A DNA stretch of 64,000 bases, from the NCBI RefSeq assembly GCF_003955755.1, contig NZ_CP034465.1, forward strand, positions 1,730,001 through 1,794,000, in the 5' to 3' direction. The stretch comes from Jeotgalibaca ciconiae. GTDB taxonomy: Bacteria; Bacillota; Bacilli; Lactobacillales; Aerococcaceae. The position numbers and the translations under genes were made by a program. The stretch's first letter is position 1; each line of letters opens with the position of its first letter. This document shows positions 27,814 to 41,768 of this stretch, in pieces. Below the pieces are notes generated by a model, which was not told where the DNA came from, searched no databases, and saw only the letters and a list, made by a program, of their open reading frames with translations.

Positions 27814-27990
27814 AGAGGAGAGTGGGAAAAAAGGCGTTCAGCCCCGAATCACTGGAGCGAATAAGCGCAAGATGGTTGCAGACCATCTGAGCATGATTCG
27901 TGAAGTGGACGTCGGGGCTGCTTTTTTGAGCACATTTACGCTACATTATTCGGGTATAGGAAAGAGGCTGGGAGTTTTTTCCCAGCCCCT
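27814..27990 (+). repeat. Family B structured element downstream of acuB
   Basis: It starts GGAGAGTGGGAAAAAAGGCG nine bases after the acuB stop. The main stem is CAGCCCCGA (27839-27847) with TCGGGGCTG (27912-27920), flanked by an A-run and a T-run; inner stems are AGATGG/CCATCT and CGAAT/ATTCG. It ends with GGCTGGGA/TCCCAGCC (27966-27988). It covaries with the copy at 15400-15574. The rest of the gap to 28125 shows nothing recognisable. Confidence 0.75.
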
Positions 27991-28125
27991 TCTTTTCTCT
28001 TTATATTTTTTAGTGCTGAACCCCTGAAAGGCAAGGATTCTTTTGAAGTGCCGAGATCATAAGTTATCAATCTTCTCTTGAGTATCTAGCAGATTTATCC
28101 CAAGGAATGTTATAAAGTGACTTAA

Positions 28126-28154
28126 TTGGATAAGAGAGGCAAAATGGATATAGT
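28126..28154 (+). promoter_or_regulatory. Promoter of the SMP-30-like gene
   Basis: -35 TTGGAT (28126-28131), a 17-base spacer and -10 TATAGT (28149-28154), about 35 bases before the start codon. Confidence 0.55.
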
Positions 28155-28190
28155 ATAAGTAGAACAAGAAACGAGAAAGGATTGAATAAT

Positions 28191-29015
28191 ATGTACAATG
28201 ATTTAAAACCAGAACTCATTTATTATGCTGAGAATACTTTATTAGAAGGGCCGCATTGGGATGACGAGAATAATTTATTGTATTTCGTTTCCATAACAGA
28301 CAATATGATTTACTGTTTAAATGACGAAACAAAAGAGATACACTCATACCCAACGAGTGGACCGGTTGGCGCAGCAGTCTTAGACAAAAAAGGAAAGATT
28401 CTCTCCGCTGAGAAAAGCGGGATTTACTCTATAGACTTAGAAACCAAAGAGAGAACATTTTTAACCCAACCCAGCAAAAACGAAAGACTTCGTTATAATG
28501 ATGGAAAACTGGATCCTAGAGGGCGTTTTTTAATTGGTACAATGGGATACGAAGAAATAATTGATGGCGCAGCGAGTCTCTTTGTTATTGAAGGAGAAGA
28601 GTACAAAGAATTATTAACTGGTTTGACCTTATCAAATGGATTGGATTGGTCAAAAAATGGCCGAACATTTTACCATATCGACACCCCTACTAGAAAAATA
28701 AAGCAGTATGATTACGATTTAGATACAGCAGAAGTTTCGAATGAACAAACTGTAATTGAGATAAAAGATGGCGGTGTGCCAGACGGCATGTGCGTAGATG
28801 TAGATGGAAAAATTTGGGTAGCGGAGTACGGAGGAAAAAAGGTTTGTAAGTGGAATCCGGCAACAGGAGATAAAATACTAGAAATACCCATGCCGGTTTC
28901 AAATATTACCTCTTGTTGTTTAGGCGGGATCAATAAAAATTATCTCTATGTTACCACGGCCAAGGAAGACGGAGAACCGTTGTCCGGTGGTTTATTCAGA
29001 GTGGAAATTAGATAA
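28191..29015 (+). CDS. SMP-30/gluconolactonase/LRE family protein
   Basis: A 274-residue six-bladed beta-propeller. The ATG at 28191 is chosen over the in-frame TTG at 28182, which leaves no space to the Shine-Dalgarno AAAGGA. Metal-ligand motifs are present: the LEGPHWDDENNLLYFVS glutamate, RYNDGKLDPRGRFLIGTM, GLTLSNGLDWSKNGRTFYHIDT and VPDGMCVDVDGKIWVAEYG. These enzymes hydrolyse sugar lactones using a divalent cation. The gene stands alone with its own promoter. The natural substrate is unknown. Confidence 0.88.
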   Translation: MYNDLKPELIYYAENTLLEGPHWDDENNLLYFVSITDNMIYCLNDETKEIHSYPTSGPVGAAVLDKKGKILSAEKSGIYSIDLETKERTFLTQPSKNERLRYNDGKLDPRGRFLIGTMGYEEIIDGAASLFVIEGEEYKELLTGLTLSNGLDWSKNGRTFYHIDTPTRKIKQYDYDLDTAEVSNEQTVIEIKDGGVPDGMCVDVDGKIWVAEYGGKKVCKWNPATGDKILEIPMPVSNITSCCLGGINKNYLYVTTAKEDGEPLSGGLFRVEIR

Positions 29016-29130
29016 TTTTTTTAAAGTTTGGACTTTCCTAATTTTTTTGTAAGAATTATGTGTTTATAGTGTGGCTTACACGTAGTAGGTGTTATAATAG
29101 CTGTATCTATAGTTTGAGGAGGCGTTTCGA

Positions 29131-29667
29131 TTGAATCAAGCACTGATAGCTCTTGTTTTACATGCAATTAAAGAACAGTACGTGAGTGAAAAAGCATTTT
29201 ATACTGGACAATTAGGTATTTCCTCACAAAGTTGGGATCGTTGGAAAAAAGGAGAACACGGTTTAAAACCTGATAATATGCAAATTGTCGCAAAGTTATT
29301 TTCTGACTATGAATGGATGCTTGTCCAAAAAGTATCTCGTAATGCAGACATCTTACCGGAAGTTGCTGAAGACCCAGTTCGTGAATATCAATTTTTAAAG
29401 TATCAAATTGCAAAAAAATGGTTGACTACTGGAATTGCCAATGTAAAATGGAAAAATGTTGAGGAAACAAATCCTGATCAGCCAATTCGCAAACCATCCG
29501 TTACAGCACTAAGATTAGAGACAAGTTATGATTTTTGGAGTTACAAAGATATTATCGACTTACGACTGCCAACTGTTATTCGTCAGCAAATCGAAACTCA
29601 AAAAGTTGATTTACTTGAATGGATTGTAGAGAATGATCCAGATAGTATTCACACGCTACATCAATAA
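29131..29667 (+). CDS. Uncharacterised protein with HTH-like N-terminus
   Basis: A 178-residue protein starting at TTG behind GAGGAGG, with an extended -10 TATAAT at 29093-29098. The N-terminal ~65 residues (EKAFYTGQLGISSQSWDRWKKGEHGLKPDNMQIVAKLF) look like a divergent helix-turn-helix of the Xre type. The remainder is charged and not recognised. It lies 31 bases before the VanY-like carboxypeptidase gene and may share its transcript. A DNA-binding role is a guess from the fold pattern. Confidence 0.6.
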   Translation: MNQALIALVLHAIKEQYVSEKAFYTGQLGISSQSWDRWKKGEHGLKPDNMQIVAKLFSDYEWMLVQKVSRNADILPEVAEDPVREYQFLKYQIAKKWLTTGIANVKWKNVEETNPDQPIRKPSVTALRLETSYDFWSYKDIIDLRLPTVIRQQIETQKVDLLEWIVENDPDSIHTLHQ

Positions 29668-29698
29668 AAGGAAACAGAATTAGAAGAGGGAATGAAAA

Positions 29699-30595
29699 AT
29701 GGCTGGAAAGCATCGACGTAAAAATCGAAAAAGATATCAAATTTTTACTACATTGTTTGCACTGACAATAGGAATTATCACTTTGCATTCCTGCCAAAAT
29801 GATAGAGAAAATAACGAAGAACAAGGTTCAGAACCAACGAGCGGAGAATCCAATGCAATTGTGGAAACATTAGAAGAAGAATCTCACTCATCTGGTTCAG
29901 AAGAGGAAGTGTCTTCTCTAACGGAAGAAGAACGTTTAAAAAGTAAAATCGTTGAAACACCGGATGTCCAGTTAGCAGATTGGGAATTGATTTTGGTTAA
30001 TCGAGAAAATCAACTTGCTGAAAATCCTGCCTTCACCCCGTATTACACTGAAAATGGCATCATAATTGATGAAAGGATTGCCGAGGCATATGAAAGTATG
30101 ATAGCAGATGGAAGAGCTTTAGGGCTTGAATTTATCCTGGTTTCAGGATACCGTTCCATTGAACGTCAGCAAAGCAATTATAATTCTGTTTACCAAACTT
30201 ATATCAATCAAGGTTTATCTGAGGAAGAAGCAATCAAAAAAACAGAAGAGTATATTGCGTTGCCGAATGCAAGCGAGCATTCTACAGGACTGGCCGTAGA
30301 CATTACAGAACCTGATTTATATTATCAAGAAGAATCTGGGTTAGTAGAAGAATTCGAGGACACTGCAGAAGGAAAATGGCTCCGAGAAAATGCAGCCAAC
30401 TACGGATTTATCTTACGTTATCCCAGAGGAAAAGAAGCAATTACTTTTATTGAATACGAATCATGGCATTTTCGATATGTTGGTATCGAGAATGCATTAT
30501 ATATGGATGAACATGACCTCACTTTGGAAGAATATATAGAACTCTTACAAAAAAATGAAGAAATCCAACACCAAATTAATAATCTAACAGAGTAA
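29699..30595 (+). CDS. VanY/LdcB-family D,D- or L,D-carboxypeptidase
   Basis: A 298-residue secreted or anchored protein. Positive residues and one N-terminal hydrophobic segment end at LHSCQND, which may be a weak lipobox. A Glu/Ser-rich linker (about 40-85) leads to the M15 peptidase domain with RYSIERQQSNYN-type, HSTGLAVDI and ESWHFRYVG motifs, whose His and Asp residues bind zinc. It trims the stem peptide of peptidoglycan. The gene for a glucosaminidase follows, separated by family C repeats. Confidence 0.88.
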   Translation: MAGKHRRKNRKRYQIFTTLFALTIGIITLHSCQNDRENNEEQGSEPTSGESNAIVETLEEESHSSGSEEEVSSLTEEERLKSKIVETPDVQLADWELILVNRENQLAENPAFTPYYTENGIIIDERIAEAYESMIADGRALGLEFILVSGYRSIERQQSNYNSVYQTYINQGLSEEEAIKKTEEYIALPNASEHSTGLAVDITEPDLYYQEESGLVEEFEDTAEGKWLRENAANYGFILRYPRGKEAITFIEYESWHFRYVGIENALYMDEHDLTLEEYIELLQKNEEIQHQINNLTE

Positions 30596-30885
30596 TTTTT
30601 CATAGACCAAGGCGGACTTGTTCGCTTTTCTGTGTCTAGCTACCAAGTCCTGACCTAGTGAAAAAAAGATAAATTTGCCCCATTGCGCGCTTCGCTGCTC
30701 ATTCAGGGTCAAATTTCCTATTTTTTCATAGGTCAAGGCGGACTTGTTCGCTTTTCTGTGTCTAGCTACCAAGTCCTGACCTAGTGAAAAAAAGATAAAT
30801 TTGCCCCATTGCGCGCTTTGCTGCTCATCGGGGCCAAATTTCCTATTTTTTCATAGACCAAGGCGGACTTGTTCGCTTTTCTTAT
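30595..30885 (+). repeat. Family C hairpin repeats: two short-form copies plus a 3' arm
   Basis: Cores run CAAGTCC to GGACTTG at 30644-30746 and 30770-30871, preceded by a lone right arm at 30597-30630. Each copy forms CAAGTCC/GGACTTG, CCTA/TAGG, TGAAAAAA/TTTTTTCA and AAATTTG/CAAATTT stems. Both are the short form without the extra apical module. Confidence 0.85.
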
Positions 30886-30913
30886 ATAAAGGGTAAAGTT
30901 CTAGGAGGAAAAG

Positions 30914-31543
30914 ATGGCCAAAAAGAAATTAAAAAAAAGAACAAAACATAAAATCCAAGCTGTCACAAAAAAAATGGTACAGATTCTTTTTGGAGTGCTG
31001 ATTTTATACATGGCTGGCCAAGCTTTGACTACAAGCTACCGTTCTACTTTTAACAATCAAGAAAATTCAGAAGCTGAAATAGAAAGTCATGGAAGTTTTA
31101 TCGAAACAATCGCTCCAATCGCTCAAGCCATGCAGGAAAGATATGGAGTCAGAGCTAGTTTAAGTATTGCTCAAGCGATTTTAGAATCAGATTGGGGAAC
31201 AAGTGACCTAGCTGCTCAGTATAATAATCTATATGGGGTAAAAGGCGGCGATGGAGCGGACGTTGTTGCACTGGAGACACAAGAATTCTCGGAAGGTGAA
31301 TGGATTACCATCTTTGCCAATTTTAAAGTATATGAGAGTTATGCAGCATCGATTGAAGATCATGCACTCTTGATGGTGGATGGAACGACTTGGAATAACG
31401 AACTTTATCATTCAGTTATTGAAGCACCTACCTATCAAGAAGCTGCTCGAGCGATCCATCAAGCGGGCTACGCAACAGATCCAGATTATCCAGAAAAACT
31501 CATTCAAGTGATTGAAGAATACGAATTGTATAAATACGACTAA
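30914..31543 (+). CDS. Glucosaminidase-domain peptidoglycan hydrolase
   Basis: A 209-residue protein behind AGGAGG. A lysine-rich N-terminus and one hydrophobic segment (about residues 24-44) act as a signal anchor. The catalytic domain is the Flg-J/Acm-like GH73 fold: SIAQAILESDWGTSDLAAQYNNLYGVKG, with the catalytic glutamate in AILESDWG. It cleaves N-acetylglucosaminyl bonds in peptidoglycan. No cell-wall-binding repeats (LysM, SH3) are present, so it is a minimal version. Confidence 0.88.
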   Translation: MAKKKLKKRTKHKIQAVTKKMVQILFGVLILYMAGQALTTSYRSTFNNQENSEAEIESHGSFIETIAPIAQAMQERYGVRASLSIAQAILESDWGTSDLAAQYNNLYGVKGGDGADVVALETQEFSEGEWITIFANFKVYESYAASIEDHALLMVDGTTWNNELYHSVIEAPTYQEAARAIHQAGYATDPDYPEKLIQVIEEYELYKYD

Positions 31544-31584
31544 TAGTAATGAATTTCCAACGGTAATTGAGGTGATAAGAGTAA

Positions 31585-32694
31585 ATGACAAAGACAATAC
31601 TACCAGGACAGACAATTGGAATAATCGGCGGTGGAAACACGGCTCGTCTGCTAATTTTAGAAGCGAAAAGATTAGGATACCTAACAGCTGTATTAACAAA
31701 CGATAAAAATGATCCTGCAGCAAAAGTAGCCGACTGGGTAATAGAAGGTTCAGCGACTGATTCAAATCGTTTAATGGACTTAGCCCAGAAGTCAGCAGTT
31801 TTAATATTTGAATCTGCTTTGATGGAAATGGAAGTTCTAGAATCTATCCAATCCTACATTGAAATTCCTCAATTATCAGATATGCTTTCCGTTACACAAG
31901 ACCGTCTCATTGAAAAAGTTTTTCTAGAATCATTAAATGTGAATGTGATGCCATATGCAATCATTACGTCATTGGAAGACTTAAAGGAAGCAGTAGGGAG
32001 CATAGGGTTTCCCTGTGTATTAAAACCTATACGTGTAGAAGAAGACCAAATACCAAACGCAATTTTATATAGCGATGAGGACTTCTCCAAAGCTAAAAAA
32101 ATGTTGGAGACGGGGACACTTTTGGTGGAGTCGTGGGTTTCTTTTGATAAAGAACTTTCTATTACATCAGCGATTGACTCAGAAGGAGAAATAACAACTT
32201 TTCCAATAGTAGAAAAAGTTGTCTCAGATGGAATCCTCCAGAAAGCAGCTGCGCCAGCCCGAATTGTAGAAGAAGTGAATCATGCACTTCATTCAATGAA
32301 CCAAGTCATTATGGAAGCAATCCAATTAATTGGTCTTGTTACAATTGAACTATTCATAACCTCTTTAGGAATGATTTATGTAAAGAGGATTGCTGTGAAC
32401 CCGCAAGAATCGAATGACTATACATTGGATGCATGTAATATTTCTCAATATGAAGCATTTATCCGCGCAATTTGTAACTTACCAATTCCAGAAATAGAAC
32501 TATTTAAGCCCGTTGCTGTCCACTATATTTATCCTGGAGAGGTAGAAACAGTTCTAGACAATATTATTCTGCATCCTGAATGGAAATTACATTTAGATTC
32601 CCAACAAATAAAATCTGAAAATAAATCAGTGGGACATATTACTCTCTTTTCGCCTAATTTAGAGGAATTTGATAGAAAAGGGAAATGGAAATAA
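31585..32694 (+). CDS. PurK-like ATP-grasp protein, degenerate
   Basis: A 369-residue protein with the layout of N5-carboxyaminoimidazole ribonucleotide synthase: N-terminal IGIIGGGNTARLLILEAKRLGY, SVTQDRLIEKVFLESLNVNVMPYA, and a central ATP-grasp domain. The PurK loop normally reading GYDGKGQ is replaced by PIRVEEDQIPNA, and the usual APRPHNSGH near the end is VNPQESNDY. No purE or other purine gene is next to it. It is therefore probably a paralogue with a lost or changed activity, not a purine enzyme. Confidence 0.7.
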   Translation: MTKTILPGQTIGIIGGGNTARLLILEAKRLGYLTAVLTNDKNDPAAKVADWVIEGSATDSNRLMDLAQKSAVLIFESALMEMEVLESIQSYIEIPQLSDMLSVTQDRLIEKVFLESLNVNVMPYAIITSLEDLKEAVGSIGFPCVLKPIRVEEDQIPNAILYSDEDFSKAKKMLETGTLLVESWVSFDKELSITSAIDSEGEITTFPIVEKVVSDGILQKAAAPARIVEEVNHALHSMNQVIMEAIQLIGLVTIELFITSLGMIYVKRIAVNPQESNDYTLDACNISQYEAFIRAICNLPIPEIELFKPVAVHYIYPGEVETVLDNIILHPEWKLHLDSQQIKSENKSVGHITLFSPNLEEFDRKGKWK

Positions 32695-32745
32695 AACTTT
32701 ACAAACATTTTACATTCTTTTAACGGTTAATCAATGAAGGTAAGT

Positions 32746-32838
32746 TATATTATAAGTATCCCAAACCCTTCAATGGTTTCCCACAATAACCATGAGCAAC
32801 TCCAGCTAATTTATTAGCTGGGGTTTTTGTGTTTTTGC
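32746..32838 (+). ncRNA. Possible small RNA or leader ending in a terminator
   Basis: A TATATTATAA -10-like region (32746-32755) is followed by about 80 bases ending in a good terminator, CCAGCTAATTTATTAGCTGG plus T-run (32814-32838). No coding sequence is visible. The -35 is weak, so this may instead be just the end of the PurK-like transcript. Confidence 0.3.
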
Positions 32839-32958
32839 GGCACAGAGAAAAATGAAAACCTTAAGGAAATTTTAGTCGTTTCATTGCCGATGAAGCTGTA
32901 AAATGATAGACTAGAGCATGATGCATACACCGAATAAAGAATAGCTATTATAGAAAGG

Positions 32959-35220
32959 ATGGCCATCGTGCAAGAACCGAAACTATTGAACGGGATGAAC
33001 CCAAGACAAAAAGAAGCTGTAGTGGCTACAGAAGGTCCATTGTTGATTATGGCAGGAGCTGGTAGTGGAAAAACACGTGTCCTGACTCATCGAATGGCTT
33101 ATTTACTTCAAGAAAAATGGGTAAATCCTTGGAACATTCTCGCCATCACTTTTACAAATAAAGCCGCGAATGAAATGAAAGAACGGGTGATTCGACTCGT
33201 AGGACCAGCTGGAAATGACATGTGGGTATCCACTTTCCATTCCATGTGTGTACGAATCTTACGTCGTGAAGCAGAGAAAATTGGCTATAGCAAAAATTTC
33301 ACCATTTGTGATCAAAGTGAAACGGAAACTTTAATGAAACGAATTGTAAAAGATAAAAATCTCGATTCGAAAAAATTTGAACCACGGGCAATTTTAGGGA
33401 AAATATCCAATGCAAAAAATGAATTGTTGACACCAAAAGAATATGCAGATATGACAGGGAGCTATTTTGATAATATCGTTGCAGAATGTTATCAAGCGTA
33501 TCAGCGAGCTTTGGAAAACGCACAATCAATGGACTTCGATGATCTCATCATGATAACTGTGCGTCTTTTTGAGAAAAATCCAGAGACACTGGCATACTAT
33601 CAAAACAAGTTCCAATATATTCATGTAGATGAGTACCAAGATACGAACTACGCACAATATCGTTTAGTAAATATGCTTGCTCAAAAGCTGCAAAATATCT
33701 GTGTGGTAGGGGACGCCGATCAAAGTATTTATGGCTGGCGTGGTGCTGACATGAGTAATATTCTAAACTTTGAAAAAGACTATCCAAAAGCAAAAGTGGT
33801 ACTACTTGAACAAAATTACCGTTCAACAAAAAATATTCTTCAAGCTGCAAATAATGTCATTAAAAATAATGATAATCGTCGCGAAAAAATGCTTTGGACA
33901 GATAATGATGATGGCGAAGACATCCATTATTATCGAGCACAATCTGAACATGACGAGGCACGTTTTATTATTTCAACCATGTTGGAGCAAGTAAAAGAAA
34001 AAAATCGTAAATATGGGGACTTTGCTGTTTTGTACCGAACAAACGCACAATCACGTGTAATTGAAGATACTTTGTTAAAGTCAAATATTCGCTATAAAAT
34101 GGTCGGCGGACACAAATTCTATGATCGAAAAGAAATTAAGGACGTCATGGCATATTTACGTCTGATTGCTAATCCAGTAGATGACTTAAGTTTTAATCGA
34201 ATTATCAATGTGCCAAAACGAGGGATTGGAGCAGCCAGCTTAGAAAAACTGTACTTATTTGCTGATGAATACAATTACTCTTATTTAGAAGCAGCGAAAA
34301 ATGTACAGCTATCGCCTTTGTCAGGCAAAGCTGCAAAAGAAACAGCGAAATTTGCGCAGATGTTAACGGACTTGCAAAAAATGGCTGAATACGTTTCTGT
34401 AACGGAATTAGTAGAAGAGCTCCTAAAACATACCGGTTATATTGACAGGTTAAAAGAAGAAAATACGCTGGAATCAGAAACAAGAATTGATAACATCAAT
34501 GAATTTTTATCTGTAACCCAAGAGTTTGAGAAAGTACAAGAAGAGAGTGATTTAATCACTTTTCTAACGGATTTGGCATTGGTTTCTGATCTAGACCAAG
34601 TAGAGGAGAACCCACAAGAAGAAGTGACGTTAATGACCCTCCATGCTGCAAAAGGTCTTGAATTTCCAGTAGTATTCATTATCGGAGTAGAAGAGGGCAT
34701 TTTTCCATCTTTCCGTTCGCTTATGGAAGAACAAGAAATGGAAGAAGAACGCCGTTTGGCATACGTAGGAATTACACGCGCAGAAGAGCAGTTGTATTTG
34801 ACGAATGCCTATAGTCGTATGTTATATGGCCGCACGCAGAATAATCCTCCGTCTCGTTTCATTGAAGAGATAGGCAGCGATGGTGTGCAATATCTGAACC
34901 AGTCAACGCCACAATCTTTTGTTTCCTCACAGTCTTCTGGAAATACCTATCGTCAGAGGTGGAAAAATGATCGTTACGAACGAGCATTCAGCGAAGCCCA
35001 ACCAAAGCCGAAGGATGTGCAGCAGGTAAATCAAACGGGGAACACTGGTGCGGATAAAATGACTTGGAGCGTGGGAGATAAGGCGAGCCATAAGAAGTGG
35101 GGAACTGGGGTAGTTGTCCAAACAACTGGAGAGGGCGATGGTCTGCAATTAGACATTGCTTTTAAAGAGATTGGTATTAAAAGACTTCTTGCGTCGTTTG
35201 CTCCTATTGAAAAAATATAA
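32959..35220 (+). CDS. pcrA: ATP-dependent DNA helicase PcrA
   Basis: A 753-residue SF1A helicase. The Q-motif [11 protein letters not shown] precedes Walker A AGAGSGKT (32-39); then VDEYQDTN (Walker B), [41 protein letters not shown] and [12 protein letters not shown]. The extended C-terminus ends in a small Tudor-like domain ([17 protein letters not shown]) that binds RNA polymerase in other PcrA proteins. ATG 32959 sits close to the Shine-Dalgarno; GTG at 32968 is an equally good start. It precedes ligA, the usual Firmicute order. Confidence 0.95.
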   Translation: MAIVQEPKLLNGMNPRQKEAVVATEGPLLIMAGAGSGKTRVLTHRMAYLLQEKWVNPWNILAITFTNKAANEMKERVIRLVGPAGNDMWVSTFHSMCVRILRREAEKIGYSKNFTICDQSETETLMKRIVKDKNLDSKKFEPRAILGKISNAKNELLTPKEYADMTGSYFDNIVAECYQAYQRALENAQSMDFDDLIMITVRLFEKNPETLAYYQNKFQYIHVDEYQDTNYAQYRLVNMLAQKLQNICVVGDADQSIYGWRGADMSNILNFEKDYPKAKVVLLEQNYRSTKNILQAANNVIKNNDNRREKMLWTDNDDGEDIHYYRAQSEHDEARFIISTMLEQVKEKNRKYGDFAVLYRTNAQSRVIEDTLLKSNIRYKMVGGHKFYDRKEIKDVMAYLRLIANPVDDLSFNRIINVPKRGIGAASLEKLYLFADEYNYSYLEAAKNVQLSPLSGKAAKETAKFAQMLTDLQKMAEYVSVTELVEELLKHTGYIDRLKEENTLESETRIDNINEFLSVTQEFEKVQEESDLITFLTDLALVSDLDQVEENPQEEVTLMTLHAAKGLEFPVVFIIGVEEGIFPSFRSLMEEQEMEEERRLAYVGITRAEEQLYLTNAYSRMLYGRTQNNPPSRFIEEIGSDGVQYLNQSTPQSFVSSQSSGNTYRQRWKNDRYERAFSEAQPKPKDVQQVNQTGNTGADKMTWSVGDKASHKKWGTGVVVQTTGEGDGLQLDIAFKEIGIKRLLASFAPIEKI

Positions 35221-35240
35221 AGAATAAATAGATAGATTAG

Positions 35241-38463
<3,223 letters not shown>

Positions 38464-38568
38464 AGACTAGAAAGCTGAAAGATTAAAGCAGAAGCTTCGT
38501 CTTTTTATGCTAAAATATATCAGAGTAGTTAAGAGTATTAATATAGTTAAAAGAAAGAGGGGAAACCA

Positions 38569-38874
38569 ATGGCAATTACTGAAGAAGAAGTACGCCACGT
38601 AGCGAGATTATCAAAGTTAGAATTTCAACCAGAAGAAACCTCGCAATTCACAAAAGAATTGAGCGATATTATCGATATGGTAGAACAATTAGAAAAAGTG
38701 GATACAACAGATGTTCCTGTAACTACACACGGATATGCTTTAAAAAATATTATGCGCGAAGATGTTGCAGAAGAAGGAACAGATCGCGAACTATTATTTA
38801 AAAATGTGAAGACGGCGGAAGACGGCATGATTCAAGTGCCAGCAATTTTAGATGGCGAGGAGGAAGGCGCATGA
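38569..38874 (+). CDS. gatC: Aspartyl/glutamyl-tRNA amidotransferase subunit C
   Basis: A 101-residue subunit ([15 protein letters not shown] at the start is the family signature) behind AGAGGGG. It stabilises GatAB, which converts Glu-tRNA(Gln) or Asp-tRNA(Asn) into Gln- or Asn-tRNA. It overlaps gatA by four bases. Confidence 0.95.
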   Translation: MAITEEEVRHVARLSKLEFQPEETSQFTKELSDIIDMVEQLEKVDTTDVPVTTHGYALKNIMREDVAEEGTDRELLFKNVKTAEDGMIQVPAILDGEEEGA

Positions 38875-40325
38875 ACATTTTTGACGAAACAATCAGCAAT
38901 CTGCATGAAGGACTAATCAAAAAAGAATTTTCTTCTGTAGAATTAACAAAAGCGACTTTCAAAAGAATCGCTGAAACAGATAGTAAAGTAGAAGCTTTTC
39001 TATCTTTAAACGAAGAAGAAGCATTGAAGCAAGCTGAAGCAGCTGATGCAAAAGGGTATACGGAAGAAAATATCTTGAACGGAATTCCTCTAGGGATTAA
39101 AGATAACATTGTTACAGATGGTCTTACCACTACAGCGGCAAGCCGTATCTTAGAAGATTTCGTTCCTATTTATGATGCAACAGTTGTCTCAAAATTAAAA
39201 GAAGCAGGGGCAGTAAATGTTGGGAAACTCAACATGGATGAATTTGCTATGGGCGGTTCTTCAGAAACGTCTTACTTCAAGACCACAAAAAATCCTTGGG
39301 ATCTGACAAAAGTACCTGGAGGGTCATCAGGCGGTTCTGCAGCGGCAGTTGCTTCAGGAGAAATCCTTGGGTCATTGGGAACAGATACAGGCGGCTCAAT
39401 CCGCCAGCCCGCAGCTTTTAATGGAATTGTTGGTATGAAACCAACCTATGGGCGTGTGTCTCGTTATGGATTAATTGCATTTGCATCCAGTTTGGATCAA
39501 ATCGGTCCATTTAGCCGTACTGTTAAAGATAATGCTTTGTTATTAGAAGCAATCAGTGGATATGATAAAAAAGATTCCACAAGCGTGAAACTTGAAGTAC
39601 CGAAATTTAGTGCAAACTTAAACGGAAAGGTTGCCGGAATGAAAGTTGCTTTGCCAAAAGAATACTTCCAAGAAGGTGTTTCAGCAGAAATTCAAGAAGC
39701 AGTCCGTAAAGCTGCAAAACAATATGAGGAAATGGGAGCAATTATAGAAGAAGTTACTCTGCCGACCCTTTCTTATGGAATTCCAGCTTACTATATCATT
39801 GCTTCATCAGAAGCCTCTTCTAACTTACAACGTTTTGATGGCGTGCGTTATGGTTATCGTTCTGAAAATGCTAATACGTTAGAGGAGCTGTATGTAAACA
39901 GCCGTTCCGAAGGGTTTGGACTTGAAGTAAAACGTCGTATTATGTTGGGAACATTCTCTTTGAGTGCTGGCTATTATGATGCTCACTTTAAAAAAGCTGG
40001 ACAAATTCGTACGTTGATTAAACGTGACTTTGCACGTATCTTTAACGAGTATGATTTCATTTTAGGACCTACAACAACGACAACTGCTTATGGTTTAGGT
40101 GAAAAGAGTGATAATCCACTTGAAATGTATATGGCTGACTTGTTGACTGTATCAACGAACTTGGCTGGCCTCCCTGCAATTTCAGTTCCTGGCGGCTTTG
40201 CTGCGAATGGGATGCCAATTGGAATTCAATTGATTGGAAACTATTTTGAAGAAGAAAAATTATACCAAGCAGCATATGCTTTTGAACAAGCAAATGACTA
40301 TCATACAAAATACCCAAATCTGTAG
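38871..40325 (+). CDS. gatA: Glutamyl-tRNA(Gln) amidotransferase subunit A
   Basis: A 484-residue amidase. [10 protein letters not shown] carries the catalytic lysine, and [34 protein letters not shown] has the Ser-cisSer-Lys triad. It releases ammonia from glutamine and passes it to GatB. Its start lies inside the end of gatC. Confidence 0.96.
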   Translation: MNIFDETISNLHEGLIKKEFSSVELTKATFKRIAETDSKVEAFLSLNEEEALKQAEAADAKGYTEENILNGIPLGIKDNIVTDGLTTTAASRILEDFVPIYDATVVSKLKEAGAVNVGKLNMDEFAMGGSSETSYFKTTKNPWDLTKVPGGSSGGSAAAVASGEILGSLGTDTGGSIRQPAAFNGIVGMKPTYGRVSRYGLIAFASSLDQIGPFSRTVKDNALLLEAISGYDKKDSTSVKLEVPKFSANLNGKVAGMKVALPKEYFQEGVSAEIQEAVRKAAKQYEEMGAIIEEVTLPTLSYGIPAYYIIASSEASSNLQRFDGVRYGYRSENANTLEELYVNSRSEGFGLEVKRRIMLGTFSLSAGYYDAHFKKAGQIRTLIKRDFARIFNEYDFILGPTTTTTAYGLGEKSDNPLEMYMADLLTVSTNLAGLPAISVPGGFAANGMPIGIQLIGNYFEEEKLYQAAYAFEQANDYHTKYPNL

Positions 40326-40337
40326 GAGGAAAATGAG

Positions 40338-41768
40338 ATGAATTATGAAACAGTTATCGGACTGGAAGTCCATGTTGAATTAAAAACTGAATCTAAAATG
40401 TTCTCCCCATCTCCAGCACATTTTGGGGCAGAACCAAACACAAATACAAATGTGATTGACTGGGGTTACCCTGGTGTTTTACCGGTGATTAACGAACGCG
40501 CTATAGAATTCGGTATGAAAGCAGCTCTTGCATTGAATTGTGAAATTAACCGTAACACCTATTTTGACCGTAAAAACTATTTTTATCCCGATAATCCCAA
40601 AGCTTATCAAATCTCACAATTAGATACACCAATCGGCTACAATGGTTGGATTGAAATTGAAGTAGAAGGGAAAAAGAAAAAAATCCGCATTGAACGTGTG
40701 CATTTAGAAGAAGATGCAGGTAAAAATACCCATGGTTCGGATGGTTACTCATATGTTGATTTGAACCGCCAAGGAACACCATTGATTGAGATTGTCTCTG
40801 AAGCAGACATGCGTTCTCCAGAAGAAGCATATGCTTTTTTAGAAGCATTACGTGAAATTGTCATGTATACAGGTGTTTCTGATGTAAAAATGGAAGAAGG
40901 TTCTATGCGTTGTGACGCGAATGTTTCCCTTCGCCCATACGGACAGGAAGAATTTGGTACAAAAGCAGAGTTGAAAAATTTGAACTCATTCAGCTTTGTG
41001 CGTCGTGGTTTGGCGCATGAAGAAAAACGTCAAGCGAAAGTATTAAATTCTGGTGGAGTTATTCAACAAGAAACACGTCGATTTGACGAAACAACCGGCG
41101 AAACAATTCTAATGCGTGTGAAAGAAGGTTCTAGTGACTATCGTTACTTCCCTGAGCCGGATCTTCCTGAATTGGAAATCGCACAAGAGTGGATTGACAA
41201 AGTACAATCAGAATTGCCATCCATGCCAAAAGATCGTCGTCGCGTTTACACAGAAGAATATGATTTACCAGAATACGACGCGATGGTGTTAACTTTATCA
41301 AAAGAAATGTCTGATTTCTTTGAAGCTACTATTGAAGCAGGAGCAGATCCAAAACAAGCTTCAAACTGGTTGATGGGAGAAGTCTCTGCCTATTTGAATA
41401 GCGAAAAGATGGAACTGGAAGAAACAAAACTGACCCCTGAAAATCTTGCTGGAATGATTCAGTTAATTGCAGACGGAACGATCAGTTCGAAAATTGCGAA
41501 AAAAGTATTCCGTCTCTTAGCAACAAAAGGCGGAGATGCAAAAGAGGTTGTTGAAAAAGAAGGAATGGTTCAACTTTCTGATCCTGCACAATTATTACCA
41601 ATCATCAATGGTGTGTTGGATGCCAACCAACAATCAATCGACGACTTTAAAGCTGGTAAAGACCGTGCAAAAGGTTTCTTGGTAGGGCAAATAATGAAAC
41701 AAACGAAGGGACAAGCAAACCCTGGTATCGTAAACAAATTATTAGCCGAAGAACTAAACAAACGCTAA
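40338..41768 (+). CDS. gatB: Aspartyl/glutamyl-tRNA amidotransferase subunit B
   Basis: A 476-residue kinase/transamidase. It opens [43 protein letters not shown] and [11 protein letters not shown] are family signatures, and the C-terminus is a YqeY-like domain. It follows AGGAGG 12 bases after gatA. A strong hairpin closes the operon. Confidence 0.96.
   Translation: MNYETVIGLEVHVELKTESKMFSPSPAHFGAEPNTNTNVIDWGYPGVLPVINERAIEFGMKAALALNCEINRNTYFDRKNYFYPDNPKAYQISQLDTPIGYNGWIEIEVEGKKKKIRIERVHLEEDAGKNTHGSDGYSYVDLNRQGTPLIEIVSEADMRSPEEAYAFLEALREIVMYTGVSDVKMEEGSMRCDANVSLRPYGQEEFGTKAELKNLNSFSFVRRGLAHEEKRQAKVLNSGGVIQQETRRFDETTGETILMRVKEGSSDYRYFPEPDLPELEIAQEWIDKVQSELPSMPKDRRRVYTEEYDLPEYDAMVLTLSKEMSDFFEATIEAGADPKQASNWLMGEVSAYLNSEKMELEETKLTPENLAGMIQLIADGTISSKIAKKVFRLLATKGGDAKEVVEKEGMVQLSDPAQLLPIINGVLDANQQSIDDFKAGKDRAKGFLVGQIMKQTKGQANPGIVNKLLAEELNKR

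Noticed and set aside
27822-27892. Possible small peptide (GTG start, GKKAF..ESLERIS) shared by both family B copies
   Set aside because: The Shine-Dalgarno touches the start codon, lengths differ and the changes follow RNA pairing, so the shared peptide is explained by the conserved RNA.
30584-30772. Minus-strand ORF with the repeated peptide KSALTYEKIGN
   Set aside because: It lies inside family C hairpin repeats, and the same peptide appears at 50732-50932 for the same reason. The conservation comes from the DNA repeat.
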